From: Bacteroides salyersiae WAL 10018 = DSM 18765 = JCM 12988
Lineage (GTDB): Bacteria; Bacteroidota; Bacteroidia; Bacteroidales; Bacteroidaceae
Length of the DNA stretch: 64,000 nucleotides
Direction: 5' to 3'
Assembly (NCBI RefSeq): GCF_000381365.1
Contig: NZ_KB905466.1
Span: forward strand, 1,881,207-1,945,206
The translations under genes were made by a program, and so were the position numbers. The notes beneath the pieces are model-generated. The model saw only the letters and a program-made list of their open reading frames with translations. It made no database searches and had not been told where the DNA came from. Of this stretch, positions 1-9,209 are shown piece after piece (the stretch's first letter is position 1; every line of letters starts with the position of its first letter).

Positions 1-164
1 AGATAGGCCGTGTTTACGAGGTAGTATATTTATGCCGCCGTTGGGACGATAATTCCGACGCTTCATTGGACATTATAAAAATGAACGGACACAACCTGTA
101 TAAAGACCGTATCCGCACTTGGGAATTACAGGCCCGCATTGCCATGAACCGTCATCAAATGTAA
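1..164 (+). CDS. C-terminal end of an unidentified protein (partial)
   Basis: An open frame enters from the left edge and stops with TAA at 162-164, giving about 53 residues ending in ARIAMNRHQM. It ends 8 bases before the next start on the same strand, so it is probably an earlier gene of the same operon. The fragment is rich in Arg, Tyr and Trp and lacks a diagnostic motif. A glycosyltransferase C-terminus is possible from general appearance, but this is only a guess. Confidence 0.6.
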   Translation, partial: IGRVYEVVYLCRRWDDNSDASLDIIKMNGHNLYKDRIRTWELQARIAMNRHQM

Positions 165-172
165 GGACAAAG

Positions 173-1111
173 ATGGATACAAAACAGAAAATAGAACGGT
201 TGCTAACCGACCAGCTTTCTGCATGGGAGTTGGCCGGAAACAATTATGCAGCATTAACCCGGATTAAAGTCAAAGACCTAAATGTAAACGGGATGCACTA
301 TAAAGTACAATTTAATCCTGCACGCATTGTCTCTTCGGCAGCCAAAGTAGATGCCCAATCCATACAAGAACGGAAATGTTTTCTTTGCCCCGCCAACCTC
401 CCTGCCATGCAGAGAGGGATTCCATTCAAAGATAATTATCAGATACTGATTAACCCGTTTCCGATTTTCCCGAAGCACCTTACTGTTCCGGCTTTAGAAC
501 ACGTGGACCAACGTATAAAAAAACGTTTTGGAGACATGCTCGATCTGGCGGCTATTGCCGAAGATTACATCGTTTTTTATAACGGTCCGAAATGTGGTGC
601 TTCCGCTCCCGACCATGCTCATTTTCAAGCTGGCAATAAAGGTTTTCTCCCTCTTGAACAAGAATGGAGGAATAAGAAAGCCGGAAAGATTGTCACCTAC
701 AGGACAGCGTCTCTTTCTTATCTGGATGATGCTCCACGAACCACTCTGGTTATAGAAACCGGAAACCGGGAAGACGCCATCGCACTATTCAACCTTGTAT
801 ACAACGCAATGGAACTCAAACCGGGAGAAGACGAACCCATGATGAACATTCTTGCATGGACAGAAAACAGCCAATGGATTGTTTGCATTTTTCCACGCGC
901 CAAGCACCGCCCGTCCTGCTATGCGGCAGCAGGAGACGCCAATATCCTCATCAGTCCGGCATCCGTAGATATGGGAGGCGTATTCATCACCCCGCAGGAA
1001 AAAGACTTTGAAAAGCTAACGGCAACAGACATTATGTCTATACTCGGAGAAGTCTGTCTGGACACAGATGAGTTTCGTAAACTAAGACAACGCATAAAAG
1101 AACAATTATGA
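173..1111 (+). CDS. DUF4922 protein, HIT-superfamily-like
   Basis: A 312-residue cytoplasmic protein resembling the DUF4922 family of Bacteroidetes. It has a CFLC motif near residues 69-72 and a PDHAHFQ motif with H-x-H-x-Q at 148-152, which resembles the catalytic histidine triad of HIT/GalT-type nucleotidyl transferases and phosphorylases. The ATG at 173 is chosen because it follows the stop of the preceding gene and has an AAGGA-like site just upstream; an earlier in-frame start would overlap that gene. Its stop overlaps the next start by four bases, showing translational coupling to the SpoIID gene. A nucleotide-sugar or phosphorylase role is inferred; its link to cell-wall salvage is only positional. 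Confidence 0.8.
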   Translation: MDTKQKIERLLTDQLSAWELAGNNYAALTRIKVKDLNVNGMHYKVQFNPARIVSSAAKVDAQSIQERKCFLCPANLPAMQRGIPFKDNYQILINPFPIFPKHLTVPALEHVDQRIKKRFGDMLDLAAIAEDYIVFYNGPKCGASAPDHAHFQAGNKGFLPLEQEWRNKKAGKIVTYRTASLSYLDDAPRTTLVIETGNREDAIALFNLVYNAMELKPGEDEPMMNILAWTENSQWIVCIFPRAKHRPSCYAAAGDANILISPASVDMGGVFITPQEKDFEKLTATDIMSILGEVCLDTDEFRKLRQRIKEQL

Positions 1112-2454
1112 GAGAGCCCAAAGTACATGTCGGCATCCTGTCCGAAACAAAAATAGAATTTATTTTTCCGGATACTTATCGTGTCAACGAAGAAGAAGTA
1201 TCCGGAAAACAACTTGTCCTTTTTGATAATGGTAAGATTCTCTGGAAAAACAACCGTTACGATGAATTGCTGTTTGAATCCTTGCGGGAAGAGACTGACT
1301 CTTTCGAATTATTAGATGTAACGATCGGCATCAATTTCCATTGGGAACGCAAGGAGAACCAACGTTTTCACGGAGCACTGAAATTTATTGTAGAAGATGA
1401 AAAGATAACCGGTATCAATGTCATCCATGTAGAAGATTATTTAACCAGTGTCATCTCTTCGGAAATGAGCGCAACCGCTTCTTTGGAACTGCTGAAAGCC
1501 CATGCAGTCATTTCGCGCAGTTGGTTACTTTATCAGTTGAAAGTTGAAAGTGGAAAGTGGAAAGTTGCTATGCAGCATAATAACGCAGCCAACTCTCAAC
1601 TAAATAAGGACTCTCAACTTTCAACTTTCAACTTTCAACTAATAAAGTGGTACGACCGGGAAGACCATATGCACTTTGACGTATGCGCCGATGATCATTG
1701 TCAACGCTACCAAGGAATCACCCGGGCAAGCACTGAAATGGTAGAGCAAGCCATCCAAGCTACCCGGGGACAGGTATTAACATCCGAAAATAAAATCTGC
1801 GATGCGCGCTTCTCTAAATGTTGCGGAGGGGCCTTCGAAGAATTTCAATACTGCTGGGAAGACGTAAAACACCCCTATCTTGTCAAACAACGAGACAGTA
1901 AAAAAGCGACCTTCCTACCCGATCTACGTATCCATTCAGAAGCAGAGAAGTGGATACGGACCTCTCCTGATGCATTCTGTAATACGAAAGAAAAGAGAAT
2001 GCTCAGTCAGGTATTGAACAACTACGATCAGGAAACTACCGATTTTTACCGCTGGAAAGTAGAATATACACAGGAAGAACTGGCCAAACTTATTTTCCAA
2101 CGTTCCGGCATCGACTATGGGCAGGTTATAGATTTGATCCCTATAGAACGCGGCACATCCGCCCGTATCTCAAAGTTAAAAATCATAGGAACGAAAAAGA
2201 CGCTCATCATCGGTAAGGAACTGGAAATCCGGAGAACCCTGTCTCCTTCCCACTTATACAGTTCGGCATTCGTTGTGGACAAAACAGAGGTAAAAAATGG
2301 TATTCCCGGAAAATTCATTCTCACAGGTGCCGGTTGGGGACATGGTGTAGGGCTCTGCCAGATCGGTGCCGCCGTAATGGGCGAACAAGGTTATGCTTAC
2401 GATGAAATATTGTTGCACTATTACATCGGTGCCGCTATCGAGAAATTATATTAA
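1108..2454 (+). CDS. SpoIID/LytB domain protein with embedded repeat
   Basis: A 448-residue protein with a SpoIID/LytB domain, a family that includes lytic transglycosylases acting on peptidoglycan stripped of peptides. The signature region is at about 117-141 (SSEM, then the HAVISRSW block), where E119 corresponds to the family catalytic glutamate. The conserved C-terminal GWGHGVGLCQIGA block is near 408-420. Residues 143-178 are encoded by an in-frame copy of a dispersed repeat (1535-1640) inserted after the first signature block and before the conserved HFDVCADDHC segment. No signal peptide is visible at the N-terminus, which is odd for a wall enzyme; it may act in the cytoplasm or use another export route. 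The start overlaps the DUF4922 stop (ATGA). Confidence 0.87.
   Translation: MREPKVHVGILSETKIEFIFPDTYRVNEEEVSGKQLVLFDNGKILWKNNRYDELLFESLREETDSFELLDVTIGINFHWERKENQRFHGALKFIVEDEKITGINVIHVEDYLTSVISSEMSATASLELLKAHAVISRSWLLYQLKVESGKWKVAMQHNNAANSQLNKDSQLSTFNFQLIKWYDREDHMHFDVCADDHCQRYQGITRASTEMVEQAIQATRGQVLTSENKICDARFSKCCGGAFEEFQYCWEDVKHPYLVKQRDSKKATFLPDLRIHSEAEKWIRTSPDAFCNTKEKRMLSQVLNNYDQETTDFYRWKVEYTQEELAKLIFQRSGIDYGQVIDLIPIERGTSARISKLKIIGTKKTLIIGKELEIRRTLSPSHLYSSAFVVDKTEVKNGIPGKFILTGAGWGHGVGLCQIGAAVMGEQGYAYDEILLHYYIGAAIEKLY
1535..1640 (+). repeat. Dispersed GTTGAAA-type hairpin repeat inside a gene
   Basis: The left arm is a tandem run of AGTTGAAAG/AGTGGAAAG units (1535-1566). The core at 1568-1590 is a one-base variant of GCAGCATAATAGCGCAGC (AACGC instead of AGCGC). 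The right arm is a run of CTCAACTTTCAACTTTCAAC units ending at 1640. The same core and arms recur at 63405-63479, and the core also occurs at 23437-23460. Here the repeat is read through in frame. Confidence 0.9.
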
Positions 2455-2466
2455 ATATATACCGTC

Positions 2467-3771
2467 ATGAAAAACAAGAAACTATCACCGTGGGCTTGGA
2501 TACCGACATTGTACTTTGCACAAGGTCTACCTTACGTAGCTGTGATGACCATCTCTGTCATTATGTATAAAAAGCTCGGTATCTCCAACACAGACATCGC
2601 ACTATATACCAGTTGGTTATATCTCCCTTGGGTTATCAAACCATTCTGGAGCCCTTTTATCGATTTACTGAAAACCAAACGTTGGTGGGTAGTAACCATG
2701 CAGATTCTGGTGGGAGCAGGACTGGCCGGAATAGCTTTCACCATCCCAATGCCTAATTTCTTTCAGATAACCCTTGCCATATTCTGGCTGGTAGCTTTCA
2801 GTTCGGCTACACATGATATAGCCGCCGACGGGTTCTACATGCTGGCTTTAAGCGTCCGGGACCAAGCTATGTATGTCGGCATCCGAAGTACTTTTTACCG
2901 GATTGCAACAATAGCCGGACAAGGACTTCTGGTCGTACTGGCCGGAGAACTGGAAAAGCGTACTTCTACCATAGCCATGGCATGGAGTATTACATTCTAT
3001 ATCCTTGCAGGACTCTTCATTGCATTCTATTTATACCACAGTTACATTTTGCCTCATCCGGCATCCGACAAGCCGGCAGTGGGCAATGTGACCGCGAACA
3101 ACATATTCAAAGAGTTCTTTGCCACATTCGCAAGTTTCTTCAAAAAGCCGCAAGCCGGAGTTGCCATATTGTTCATGCTGTTCTACCGCTTACCGGAAGC
3201 ACAATTGGTAAAGCTTATCAATCCTTTTCTACTCGATCCTATTGAAAAAGGCGGGTTAGGGCTGAGTACAGCCGAAGTCGGCTGGGTATACGGCACTATC
3301 GGTATTATAGGACTCACTCTCGGAGGAATCATCGGCGGTATTTGCGCGGCAAAAGGCGGACTACAAAAATGGCTATGGCCAATGGCATGGAGTATATCAC
3401 TCACTTGCATTACATTTGTTTATCTGGGATATTTTCAGCCGCAAGATCTTCTCACAATCAATATTTGTGTATTTATCGAACAGTTCGGATACGGATTCGG
3501 TTTCACGGCTTATATGCTTTACTTAATTTATTATTCCGACGGTGAACACAAGACAGCACATTATGCCATTTGTACCGCTTTCATGGCATTAGGTATGATG
3601 TTGCCGGGTATGATGGCCGGTTGGCTACAGGAACTTATCGGATACGAGAAGTTCTTTATCTGGGTAATGATCTGTTGTGCTGCTACAATAGCTGTCTGTG
3701 CATTCATCAAGATCGATCCGAATTACGGTAAAAAAGAAGAAACAGAAGAAATTAAAGAAACCCAAAAATAA
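2467..3771 (+). CDS. ampG: AmpG-like muropeptide permease (MFS)
   Basis: A 434-residue integral membrane protein with about twelve hydrophobic segments. The N-terminus (PTLYFAQGLPY, then a SWLYLPWVIKPFWSPFID stretch) is typical of the AmpG branch of the major facilitator superfamily, which imports GlcNAc-anhydroMurNAc muropeptides across the inner membrane. The tail after the last helix is short, charged and Glu/Lys-rich. It begins 12 bases after the SpoIID gene, whose family generates anhydro-muropeptides, and precedes the NamZ-like gene. In Gram-negative relatives AmpG is the entry point of wall recycling; the same role is inferred here from sequence and context. Confidence 0.85.
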   Translation: MKNKKLSPWAWIPTLYFAQGLPYVAVMTISVIMYKKLGISNTDIALYTSWLYLPWVIKPFWSPFIDLLKTKRWWVVTMQILVGAGLAGIAFTIPMPNFFQITLAIFWLVAFSSATHDIAADGFYMLALSVRDQAMYVGIRSTFYRIATIAGQGLLVVLAGELEKRTSTIAMAWSITFYILAGLFIAFYLYHSYILPHPASDKPAVGNVTANNIFKEFFATFASFFKKPQAGVAILFMLFYRLPEAQLVKLINPFLLDPIEKGGLGLSTAEVGWVYGTIGIIGLTLGGIIGGICAAKGGLQKWLWPMAWSISLTCITFVYLGYFQPQDLLTINICVFIEQFGYGFGFTAYMLYLIYYSDGEHKTAHYAICTAFMALGMMLPGMMAGWLQELIGYEKFFIWVMICCAATIAVCAFIKIDPNYGKKEETEEIKETQK

Positions 3772-3800
3772 AACAATAACGATTCGAAACAGAGATATTT

Positions 3801-5039
3801 ATGAACAAATTCCGATTTATTATTCTTAGCACCTGCTGCCTGCTGTCCCTCACCATACAGGCACAAAAAATAAAAATCAAAACCGGTATTGAGGTTCTGA
3901 AAGAACAGAACTTCAAATGCCTCGAAGGAAAACGTGTCGGCCTCATCACCAATCCGACCGGAGTAGACAATCACTTGAAATCGACCATCGATATCCTTCA
4001 CGAAGCCCCCAACGTGAATCTGGTAGCTCTATACGGGCCGGAACATGGTGTACGCGGTGATGTTCATGCCGGAGACAAAGTGGATAACTCCGCCGATCCG
4101 TCTACCGGCCTACCGGTTTATTCACTTTACGGAAAGACTCGCAAACCAACCCCTGAGATGCTAAAAGACATCGATGTGTTAGTATACGATATACAAGATA
4201 TCGGTTGTCGTTCATTCACTTATATCAGTACCATGGGAGTGGCCATGGAAGCCGCAGCCGAAAATGGAAAGGAATTTATCGTGCTCGACCGTCCAAACCC
4301 GGTGGGTGGTGAAAAGGTGGAAGGCAATCTGGTAGAAGATAAATACATTTCTTTTGTAAGTCAATTTAAGATTCCGTACCTTTACGGACTCACTTGCGGC
4401 GAATTAGCTTTGATGCTGAACGGTGAAAATATGCTGGGCAAGCGGTGCGATCTGCACGTGGTGAAAATGAAAGGATGGAAACGCAAGATGGACTATGTGC
4501 AAACCGGCTTGCAATGGATTCCTTCCTCCCCCCACATTCCGCATCCACATTCAGCCTTCTTCTATCCGGTATCGGGCATACTCGGAGAACTGGGTTATCT
4601 GTCCATCGGAGTAGGTTATACCATTCCATTCCAGATGTTTGCCGCCCCATGGATAAAAGCCGAAGAACTGGCCGGCAAGCTAAATCAATTGCAACTGCCC
4701 GGTATCGTTTTCCGTCCGATACATCTCAAGCCGTTTTATTCCGTAGGGAAAGGAGAGCATCTGCAAGGAGTACAAGTGCATATTATGGATTACCGGAAAG
4801 CTGCATTAAGTGAAATACAATTTCTGGTAATGCAAGAGGTGGCTGCTCTTTATCCGGAACATACTGTATTCGATCATGCAGACAAAGGACGTTTCGACAT
4901 GTTCGATAAAGTAAGCGGCTCCAATGAAATACGCGAACGTTTCAGCAAACATAACCGTTGGGAAGACATTCGTGACTATTGGTATAAAGATGTAGACAGC
5001 TTCCGGCAATTGTCTAAAAAATATTATTTATATAAATAA
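3801..5039 (+). CDS. namZ: NamZ-like exo-beta-N-acetylmuramidase (DUF1343)
   Basis: A 412-residue secreted or periplasmic protein with a cleavable signal peptide (hydrophobic stretch, cleavage near IQAQ at about 22). It matches the DUF1343 family, of which NamZ of Bacillus subtilis and Tannerella forsythia relatives are characterised exo-lytic N-acetylmuramidases that release MurNAc from the non-reducing end of glycan fragments. Visible family blocks are VGLITNPTG, YGPEHGVRGD, LPVYSLYG and VYDIQDIGCRSFTY. It lies between the AmpG-like permease and the D-lactate dehydrogenase-like gene, with the next start 2 bases after its stop. Releasing free MurNAc would feed the downstream transport, kinase and etherase genes. 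Confidence 0.85.
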   Translation: MNKFRFIILSTCCLLSLTIQAQKIKIKTGIEVLKEQNFKCLEGKRVGLITNPTGVDNHLKSTIDILHEAPNVNLVALYGPEHGVRGDVHAGDKVDNSADPSTGLPVYSLYGKTRKPTPEMLKDIDVLVYDIQDIGCRSFTYISTMGVAMEAAAENGKEFIVLDRPNPVGGEKVEGNLVEDKYISFVSQFKIPYLYGLTCGELALMLNGENMLGKRCDLHVVKMKGWKRKMDYVQTGLQWIPSSPHIPHPHSAFFYPVSGILGELGYLSIGVGYTIPFQMFAAPWIKAEELAGKLNQLQLPGIVFRPIHLKPFYSVGKGEHLQGVQVHIMDYRKAALSEIQFLVMQEVAALYPEHTVFDHADKGRFDMFDKVSGSNEIRERFSKHNRWEDIRDYWYKDVDSFRQLSKKYYLYK

Positions 5040-5041
5040 AA

Positions 5042-8008
5042 ATGGATAAGGAGAATAAGTACCAGGCCTTTCTGCAGGAAATATCACAGTTTGTCCCGCA
5101 AGAAAGAATCTACACTGACGAATTACGTCGGCTGGCATGGGGAACAGATGCAGGTTTCTACCGGCTCATTCCCCAGATCGTCATTCGTTCGAACAACGAG
5201 CAGGAGATATCGGATTTATTGCGTTCGGCAACCCGACATCAGTTGCCGGTAACCTTCCGTGCAGCCGGAACGAGCTTATCCGGACAAGCCATCAGCGACT
5301 CTATTCTCATTATAGCCGGAAAAAACTGGGAAAAATACAGTATTTCTCCCGATCATAACCGGATCACATTGCAACCCGGCATCATCGGGCAGCGTGTCAA
5401 CGAACTGTTACAGCCATTCGGACGTAAATTCGCCCCGGATCCGGCTTCAGTAAAAAGTGCCATGATAGGCGGCATTGTGATGAATAACGCTTCCGGTATG
5501 AATTGCGGGACACATGCCAACAGCGATAAGATGTTATTATCTGCGCGTATTATACTGGCAGATGGCACTTTGCTCGATACCGGCAATGACGCCAGCAAAC
5601 AGGCTTTTTCAATGAAGCATGCAGAGTTTATCACACAAATTCAATCCCTGCGTGACCAAATTCGTACCGATAAAGAACTCAGCGCCCGGATTCGCTATAA
5701 ATATTCAATCAAAAATGTAACGGGACTGAATTTATTACCTTTCATCACATTCGATGATCCGTTCGATATCATCACTCACTTAATGGTAGGTTCGGAAGGA
5801 ACACTTGCATTCCTTTCCGAAGTCACCATGAGCACAGAATACGACTATCCGCACAAGGCCAGCGCCATGCTCTATTTTAAAGACATCAAAGAAGCATGCC
5901 GGGCAGTAGTAGCATTGAAGAAGTTAACCAACGAAAAGAAAGAATGGATTGTAAAAGGTGCCGAACTACTCGACTGGAAATCGTTAGCATCGGTCAATGA
6001 TCGGACAGGAGAAGGACTCACCGCCGTACTGACAGAGACCAAAGCACACAGTAAAGAAGAACTGGCAGCAAATATCGCTGTCATAGAGGAAACGCTGAAA
6101 CCCTTCAACACTTATATTCCCGTCCACTTTACGGACAAACCGGAGGAATACTCCAAATATTGGGCCATCCGTTCCGGGATTTTCCCTTCTGTAGGAGGAA
6201 CCCGGAAACCGGGAACCACAAGTCTCATCGAAGATGTGGCCTTCCACATCGAAGACCTACCTGAAGCAACTGCCGACTTGCAACAACTGATAGCCCGTCA
6301 TGGATATGACGATGCCTGTATCTACGGGCATGCCCTCGAAGGTAATTATCATTTCATCATCAACCAGTCTTTCAGTACGGATGCTGAAGTAAAACGCTAC
6401 GAAGAACTGATGAATGATGTCAAAACTTTAGTAATAGACAAATATGACGGTTCACTGAAAGCAGAACACGGTACCGGACGCAACATGGCTCCGTTCGTAA
6501 AATACGAATGGGGAGAAAAAGCGTATCGTATGATGCAAGCCGTCAAAACACTCTTCGACCCGCTGAATATACTTAATCCGGGAGTTATCTTCAACGATGA
6601 TCCCCAATGTCATATCAAGAATTTTAAACCGTTGCCTCTATTAGGCAGCTCCCACCGGCAACAGGCAGAAAACAATAAAAGTACACCGGATATCGGCCCA
6701 ATAGACAAGTGTATCGAATGCGGCTTCTGTGAAGTAAACTGCCTGACTTGCGGTTTCACTCTTTCTTCGCGCCAACGTATCGTGCTACAACGCGAAATCT
6801 CCCGACTCAAAGAAAGCGGTGAAAATCCCCAAAGGCTGGCAACCTTGCAAAAACAATACCGCTATCCCGGCAATCAAACCTGTGCCGGCGACGGTCTCTG
6901 TTCTACATCTTGTCCAATGGGAATCAATACCGGCGATCTGACTCATTATATCCGCCAACAGGAATTACCGGAAGGTAGCTTCGCTTACTCCATAGGCAAC
7001 TTTGCCGCCAACCATTTTGCCGGTATAAAGAGCAGCTTGCGCCCTATGTTGACCTTAGCCAACGCAGCACACACCGTATTAGGTACTTCGGCAATGCTTA
7101 CTCTCACTACAGGAATGCACAACTTGTTAGGTATTCCGCAATGGACTCCTTTCATGCCCAAGAGCTATAAGAGAAGGGAGAAGGGAGATTTGAGCAGGGA
7201 GAAGGAAAGAGAGGAAAGTCAAAGTGACAGCAATACCGGCTCTCAACTTTCAACTTTCAACTCTCAACTTTCAACTAAAAAAAAGGCTTTCAGCTCTCAG
7301 CTAAACAAGGTCGTTTATTTTCCAAGCTGTATTAATCAGACGATGGGACTTCCTAAGAAATCCAGGGAGAAGCAACCACTCGTAGATAAGATGTTATCGC
7401 TACTGCAGAAGGCCGGATACGAAGTGATCTTTCCGAAAGATATGGAGAAACTCTGTTGCGGTACAATTTGGGAAAGTAAAGGTATGCCGGATATTGCCGA
7501 CCATAAATCGGCAGAACTTGAAAAAGCCTTGTGGGAAGCTTCCGAAAAAGGGAAATACCCTGTGCTCTGTGACCAAAGCCCCTGCCTGCATCGCATGCGT
7601 GAAAAAATCCGGAAGATGAAGCTATATGAACCGGCCGAGTTTATCTATACCTTCCTGCGCGACAAGTTGGAATTCTGCCCGGTCGACCGTCCGGTAGCTA
7701 TCCATATCACCTGCTCCATGCGTAGGATGGGATTGACCGATACCCTCCTTTCTCTGGCACGTTTATGCTCCACCCGGGTGATCGTTCCTGAAGAGGTGGG
7801 CTGTTGCGGTTTTGCAGGAGACAAGGGCTTCACACACCCGGAAGTGAATAGTTATGCACTGCGTAAGCTACGCCCTCAATTAGAAAAGGCAGGCATACAG
7901 ACCGGATATTCCAATAGCCGTACCTGTGAAATAGGATTAGCTACCCATACAGGTGTAACTTACGTATCCATCGCCTACCTTGTAGACGAATGTACAAAAG
8001 CCCGTTGA
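5042..8008 (+). CDS. FAD/Fe-S D-lactate dehydrogenase-like oxidoreductase
   Basis: A 988-residue three-part enzyme. Residues 1-270 form an FAD_binding_4 domain (AAGTSLSGQ at 74-82), 270-520 the FAD-oxidase C domain, then two 4Fe-4S motifs (C557-C560-C563-C567; C614-C620-C624), and finally a C-terminal pair of CCG cysteine-rich domains (CCGTIW, CCGFAGDKG). This architecture belongs to membrane-associated respiratory D-lactate/glycolate dehydrogenases that pass electrons to quinones. Placement two bases after namZ and before murT-murK-murQ is telling: MurQ releases D-lactate from MurNAc-6-phosphate, which this enzyme could oxidise to pyruvate. Residues about 711-748 are a charged, low-complexity linker built from GGGAGAA- and CTTTCAA-type repeats, not family sequence. 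2-Hydroxyglutarate or glycolate are alternative substrates. Confidence 0.85.
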   Translation: MDKENKYQAFLQEISQFVPQERIYTDELRRLAWGTDAGFYRLIPQIVIRSNNEQEISDLLRSATRHQLPVTFRAAGTSLSGQAISDSILIIAGKNWEKYSISPDHNRITLQPGIIGQRVNELLQPFGRKFAPDPASVKSAMIGGIVMNNASGMNCGTHANSDKMLLSARIILADGTLLDTGNDASKQAFSMKHAEFITQIQSLRDQIRTDKELSARIRYKYSIKNVTGLNLLPFITFDDPFDIITHLMVGSEGTLAFLSEVTMSTEYDYPHKASAMLYFKDIKEACRAVVALKKLTNEKKEWIVKGAELLDWKSLASVNDRTGEGLTAVLTETKAHSKEELAANIAVIEETLKPFNTYIPVHFTDKPEEYSKYWAIRSGIFPSVGGTRKPGTTSLIEDVAFHIEDLPEATADLQQLIARHGYDDACIYGHALEGNYHFIINQSFSTDAEVKRYEELMNDVKTLVIDKYDGSLKAEHGTGRNMAPFVKYEWGEKAYRMMQAVKTLFDPLNILNPGVIFNDDPQCHIKNFKPLPLLGSSHRQQAENNKSTPDIGPIDKCIECGFCEVNCLTCGFTLSSRQRIVLQREISRLKESGENPQRLATLQKQYRYPGNQTCAGDGLCSTSCPMGINTGDLTHYIRQQELPEGSFAYSIGNFAANHFAGIKSSLRPMLTLANAAHTVLGTSAMLTLTTGMHNLLGIPQWTPFMPKSYKRREKGDLSREKEREESQSDSNTGSQLSTFNSQLSTKKKAFSSQLNKVVYFPSCINQTMGLPKKSREKQPLVDKMLSLLQKAGYEVIFPKDMEKLCCGTIWESKGMPDIADHKSAELEKALWEASEKGKYPVLCDQSPCLHRMREKIRKMKLYEPAEFIYTFLRDKLEFCPVDRPVAIHITCSMRRMGLTDTLLSLARLCSTRVIVPEEVGCCGFAGDKGFTHPEVNSYALRKLRPQLEKAGIQTGYSNSRTCEIGLATHTGVTYVSIAYLVDECTKAR
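7168..7276 (+). repeat. In-frame low-complexity repeat in the oxidoreductase gene
   Basis: Two repeat types lie side by side inside the coding sequence. At 7168-7216 are purine-rich GGGAGAAG units. At 7241-7276 are CTCAACTTTCAACTTTCAAC units identical in style to the right arm of the repeat at 1535-1640. Both are translated in frame as the linker between the Fe-S domain and the CCG domain. Confidence 0.8.
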
Positions 8009-8045
8009 TCAAACTAAAAAACTTAACACATAAAAATTGCAGAAA

Positions 8046-9209
8046 ATGAATAAAACAACCAGTAAACGCCTCTTAGCCCTCGACATACTGAGAGGTATCA
8101 CCATCGCAGGAATGATTATGGTGAACAACCCCGGGTCGTGGTCGTACGTCTACGCACCATTGGGACACGCCCAATGGAACGGTTTGACACCGACTGATCT
8201 CGTATTCCCCTTTTTCATGTTTATCATGGGAATATCTACTTATATTTCTCTCCGGAAATACAATTTTGAATTCAGCCATTCAGCCGCTCTGAAAATACTC
8301 AAACGTACCATTGTTATTTTCGCCATCGGATTGGGGCTTGCATGGTTCTCCATGTTCTGCCGTACATGGAACTCCCTGTCTGCTGAAGAAATTTCGTTCT
8401 TCTCCCGTCTCGGACAATCTATTTGGACATTCGACCATATCCGCATTTTGGGAGTTATGCAACGGCTGGCACTCTGCTATGGCGCAACTGCCATCGTTGC
8501 CCTGACCATGAAGCACAAGCATATCCCCTACCTGATTGCGACCCTGCTGATCGGTTACTTCATTTTGCTCGTCACCGGCAACGGATTCGAGTACAACAGT
8601 ACCAATATACTTTCGGTCGTAGACCGTGCCGTATTAGGCGAAGCGCATATGTATAAAGACAACGGAATCGATCCGGAAGGATTATTAAGCACGATCCCGG
8701 CCATCGCCCACGTATTGATAGGCTTTTGTGTCGGAAAACTGCTGATGGAAGTAAAGGACATCAACGAGAAACTCGGACGGTTGTTCCTCATCGGCACGAT
8801 CCTTACTTTTTTGGGCTTCCTGCTCAGTTACGGCTGCCCCATCAACAAGAAAATATGGTCGCCCACTTTCGCCATTGTCACTTGCGGATTGGGTTCCAGT
8901 TTTTTAGCATTACTCATCTGGATCATCGATGTAAAAGGATACAAATCGTGGAGCCGCTTCTTCGAATCATTCGGTGTAAATCCGCTTTTCATCTATGTCA
9001 TGGCCGGAGTACTTGCCGTTTTATTAGGTAATATCCGCGTACCGTTCGACGGGACGACTACCAGTTTGCACAGCTACATTTACAAAGGTATCCTCCAACC
9101 GCTTTTGGGTGATTATCCGGGTTCACTGGCATTTGCGCTCCTTTTTGTTGCACTCAATTGGAGCATCGGTTACATATTGTATAAGAAAAAAATATATATA
9201 AAGATATGA
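8046..9209 (+). CDS. murT: MurT-like inner-membrane protein (DUF5009/COG4299)
   Basis: A 387-residue polytopic membrane protein. The N-terminus (LALDILRGITIAGMIMVN, then a PTDLVFPFFMFIMG block) is typical of the COG4299/DUF5009 acyltransferase-like family related to heparan-alpha-glucosaminide N-acetyltransferase and NagX. In Tannerella forsythia a member encoded next to murK and murQ was described as the MurNAc transporter MurT, and the same order occurs here. The ATG at 8046 is preferred over an upstream TTG. The stop overlaps the kinase start (ATGA). Whether such proteins transport or acetylate the sugar cannot be told from sequence, so the transporter role rests on synteny. Confidence 0.8.
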   Translation: MNKTTSKRLLALDILRGITIAGMIMVNNPGSWSYVYAPLGHAQWNGLTPTDLVFPFFMFIMGISTYISLRKYNFEFSHSAALKILKRTIVIFAIGLGLAWFSMFCRTWNSLSAEEISFFSRLGQSIWTFDHIRILGVMQRLALCYGATAIVALTMKHKHIPYLIATLLIGYFILLVTGNGFEYNSTNILSVVDRAVLGEAHMYKDNGIDPEGLLSTIPAIAHVLIGFCVGKLLMEVKDINEKLGRLFLIGTILTFLGFLLSYGCPINKKIWSPTFAIVTCGLGSSFLALLIWIIDVKGYKSWSRFFESFGVNPLFIYVMAGVLAVLLGNIRVPFDGTTTSLHSYIYKGILQPLLGDYPGSLAFALLFVALNWSIGYILYKKKIYIKI

